Origin: Chloroflexota bacterium | GTDB lineage: Bacteria > Chloroflexota > Dehalococcoidia > SAR202 > UBA11138 | Direction of reading: 5' to 3' | DNA length: 6,894 nucleotides | NCBI GenBank assembly: GCA_022561955.1 | Contig: JADFQF010000072.1 | Coordinates: 1-6,894 of the forward strand | Shown: in pieces, positions 6,662-6,894 of the stretch | Layout: every line of letters starts with the position of its first letter | Numbering within the stretch: the stretch's first letter is position 1 | Program-made: the position numbers and the translations under genes | Notes under the pieces: generated by a model | Told to the model about the DNA's origin: nothing | The model's database searches: none | What the model saw: the letters and a program-made list of their open reading frames with translations, nothing else

Positions 6662-6688
6662 TATTGGCTTCCTAAATTCTAGCCAATA
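6662..6688. promoter_or_regulatory. 27-bp inverted repeat TATTGGCT-N11-AGCCAATA, candidate operator
   Basis: Perfect 8-bp arms (6662-6669 and 6681-6688) are separated by 11 nt, so the arm centres lie 19 bp apart, roughly two helical turns. It lies about 100 bp upstream of the HxlR gene in an AT-rich stretch. A dimeric winged-helix regulator binding here and controlling its own gene would fit, but is inferred. On the minus strand the repeat contains TTGGCT followed 17 nt later by TATGTC, a weak promoter-like pair that the operator would cover. Confidence 0.4.
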
Positions 6689-6732
6689 GTTGATTATAAT
6701 GCTGCCGGCTATAAATTTAGAGCGTCAACACC

Positions 6733-6761
6733 TTGTAATTAACAATGTGATACTTTAAAAT
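6733..6761 (+). promoter_or_regulatory. Predicted sigma-70 promoter reading right
   Basis: TTGTAA (6733-6738) and TAAAAT (6756-6761) are separated by 17 nt, matching consensus 4/6 and 5/6. Transcription would start near 6768, a few bases before the GTG at 6775 that opens the partial frame at the window edge. The surroundings are very AT-rich, so a chance match is possible. Confidence 0.35.
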
Positions 6762-6774
6762 TATATAGTCATAT

Positions 6775-6894
6775 GTGGGGGCGTTAACCCGGGCGACGGT
6801 CGAGGATATCGACTCCCAGGAGGGCGAGATGGATGTGCTCATAGACCTGCATTGGCGTATCTATCCCGCCGCGGTCTTGGCCCTAGCGGGCGCA
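6775..6894 (+). pseudogene. 5'-truncated mandelate racemase/enolase-superfamily fragment, runs off the window
   Basis: The frame is open from 6769 (TAG at 6766-6768) to the window end. Possible starts are GTG at 6775 and ATG at 6829. From 6829 it reads MDVLIDLHWRIYPAAVLALA. This resembles the segment in the middle of mandelate racemase/muconate-lactonising proteins where a beta-strand ends in a metal-binding Asp followed by D-x-H (as in galactonate dehydratase), then a Pro-Ala-rich helix. In intact family members more than 150 residues, including the capping domain, precede this point. Here there is only AT-rich noncoding DNA, so the gene looks truncated at its 5' end. With about 40 residues visible the family call is tentative; it could also be an unrelated intact gene. 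Confidence 0.35.

Noticed and set aside
6693..6700. Perfect TATAAT on both strands (palindrome ATTATAAT)
   Set aside because: Neither strand has a -35-like hexamer 16-18 nt upstream; the nearest minus-strand candidate, TTGACG (6728-6723), is 24 nt away.
1..6894. CRISPR array, insertion-sequence ends or long tandem repeats
   Set aside because: No regularly spaced repeats, transposase motifs or matching terminal inverted repeats were seen by eye.

Overview
The window reads as a bacterial chromosome segment with the end of an integrated mobile element on its left side. From left to right it holds: a short AT-rich leader; a small unrecognised ORF overlapping the start of a large serine recombinase (+); a tRNA-Pro(GGG) gene on the minus strand, lying inside the 3' end of the recombinase reading frame; a minus-strand pair encoding an OGG1-type 8-oxoguanine DNA glycosylase and, upstream of it, a DnaQ-DinG exonuclease/helicase fusion; a minus-strand HxlR-type regulator with an SCP2-like C-terminal domain; and an AT-rich gap followed, at the right edge, by the start of an open frame that resembles the middle of a mandelate racemase/enolase-superfamily protein.

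The organism cannot be fixed from the sequence alone. The combination of a DnaQ-DinG fusion, a bacterial OGG1, an HxlR-SCP2 regulator, an enolase-superfamily fragment and a serine recombinase at a tRNA gene would suit Chloroflexota (Dehalococcoidia or SAR202-like). That is an inference from remembered gene-content patterns, not a database result.

Right of about 1892 the genes look like stable chromosome. dinG and ogg are separated by 3 nt and form a DNA repair pair. The HxlR gene sits 132 nt upstream of dinG on the same strand and may be a separate unit. Left of about 1892 is probably the end of an integrative element: the recombinase points at the 3' end of tRNA-Pro, the usual layout of an integrase next to its attachment site, and the rest of the element would lie left of the window.

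The most notable point is that the recombinase has no stop codon before the tRNA. Its frame runs through the whole tRNA-Pro gene in antisense and ends on a TAG that shares the tetranucleotide CTAG with the stop of the glycosylase gene. If the element boundary is at the tRNA 3' end, the last ~56 residues and the stop codon come from the host chromosome, and the protein's C-terminus would change when the element excises.
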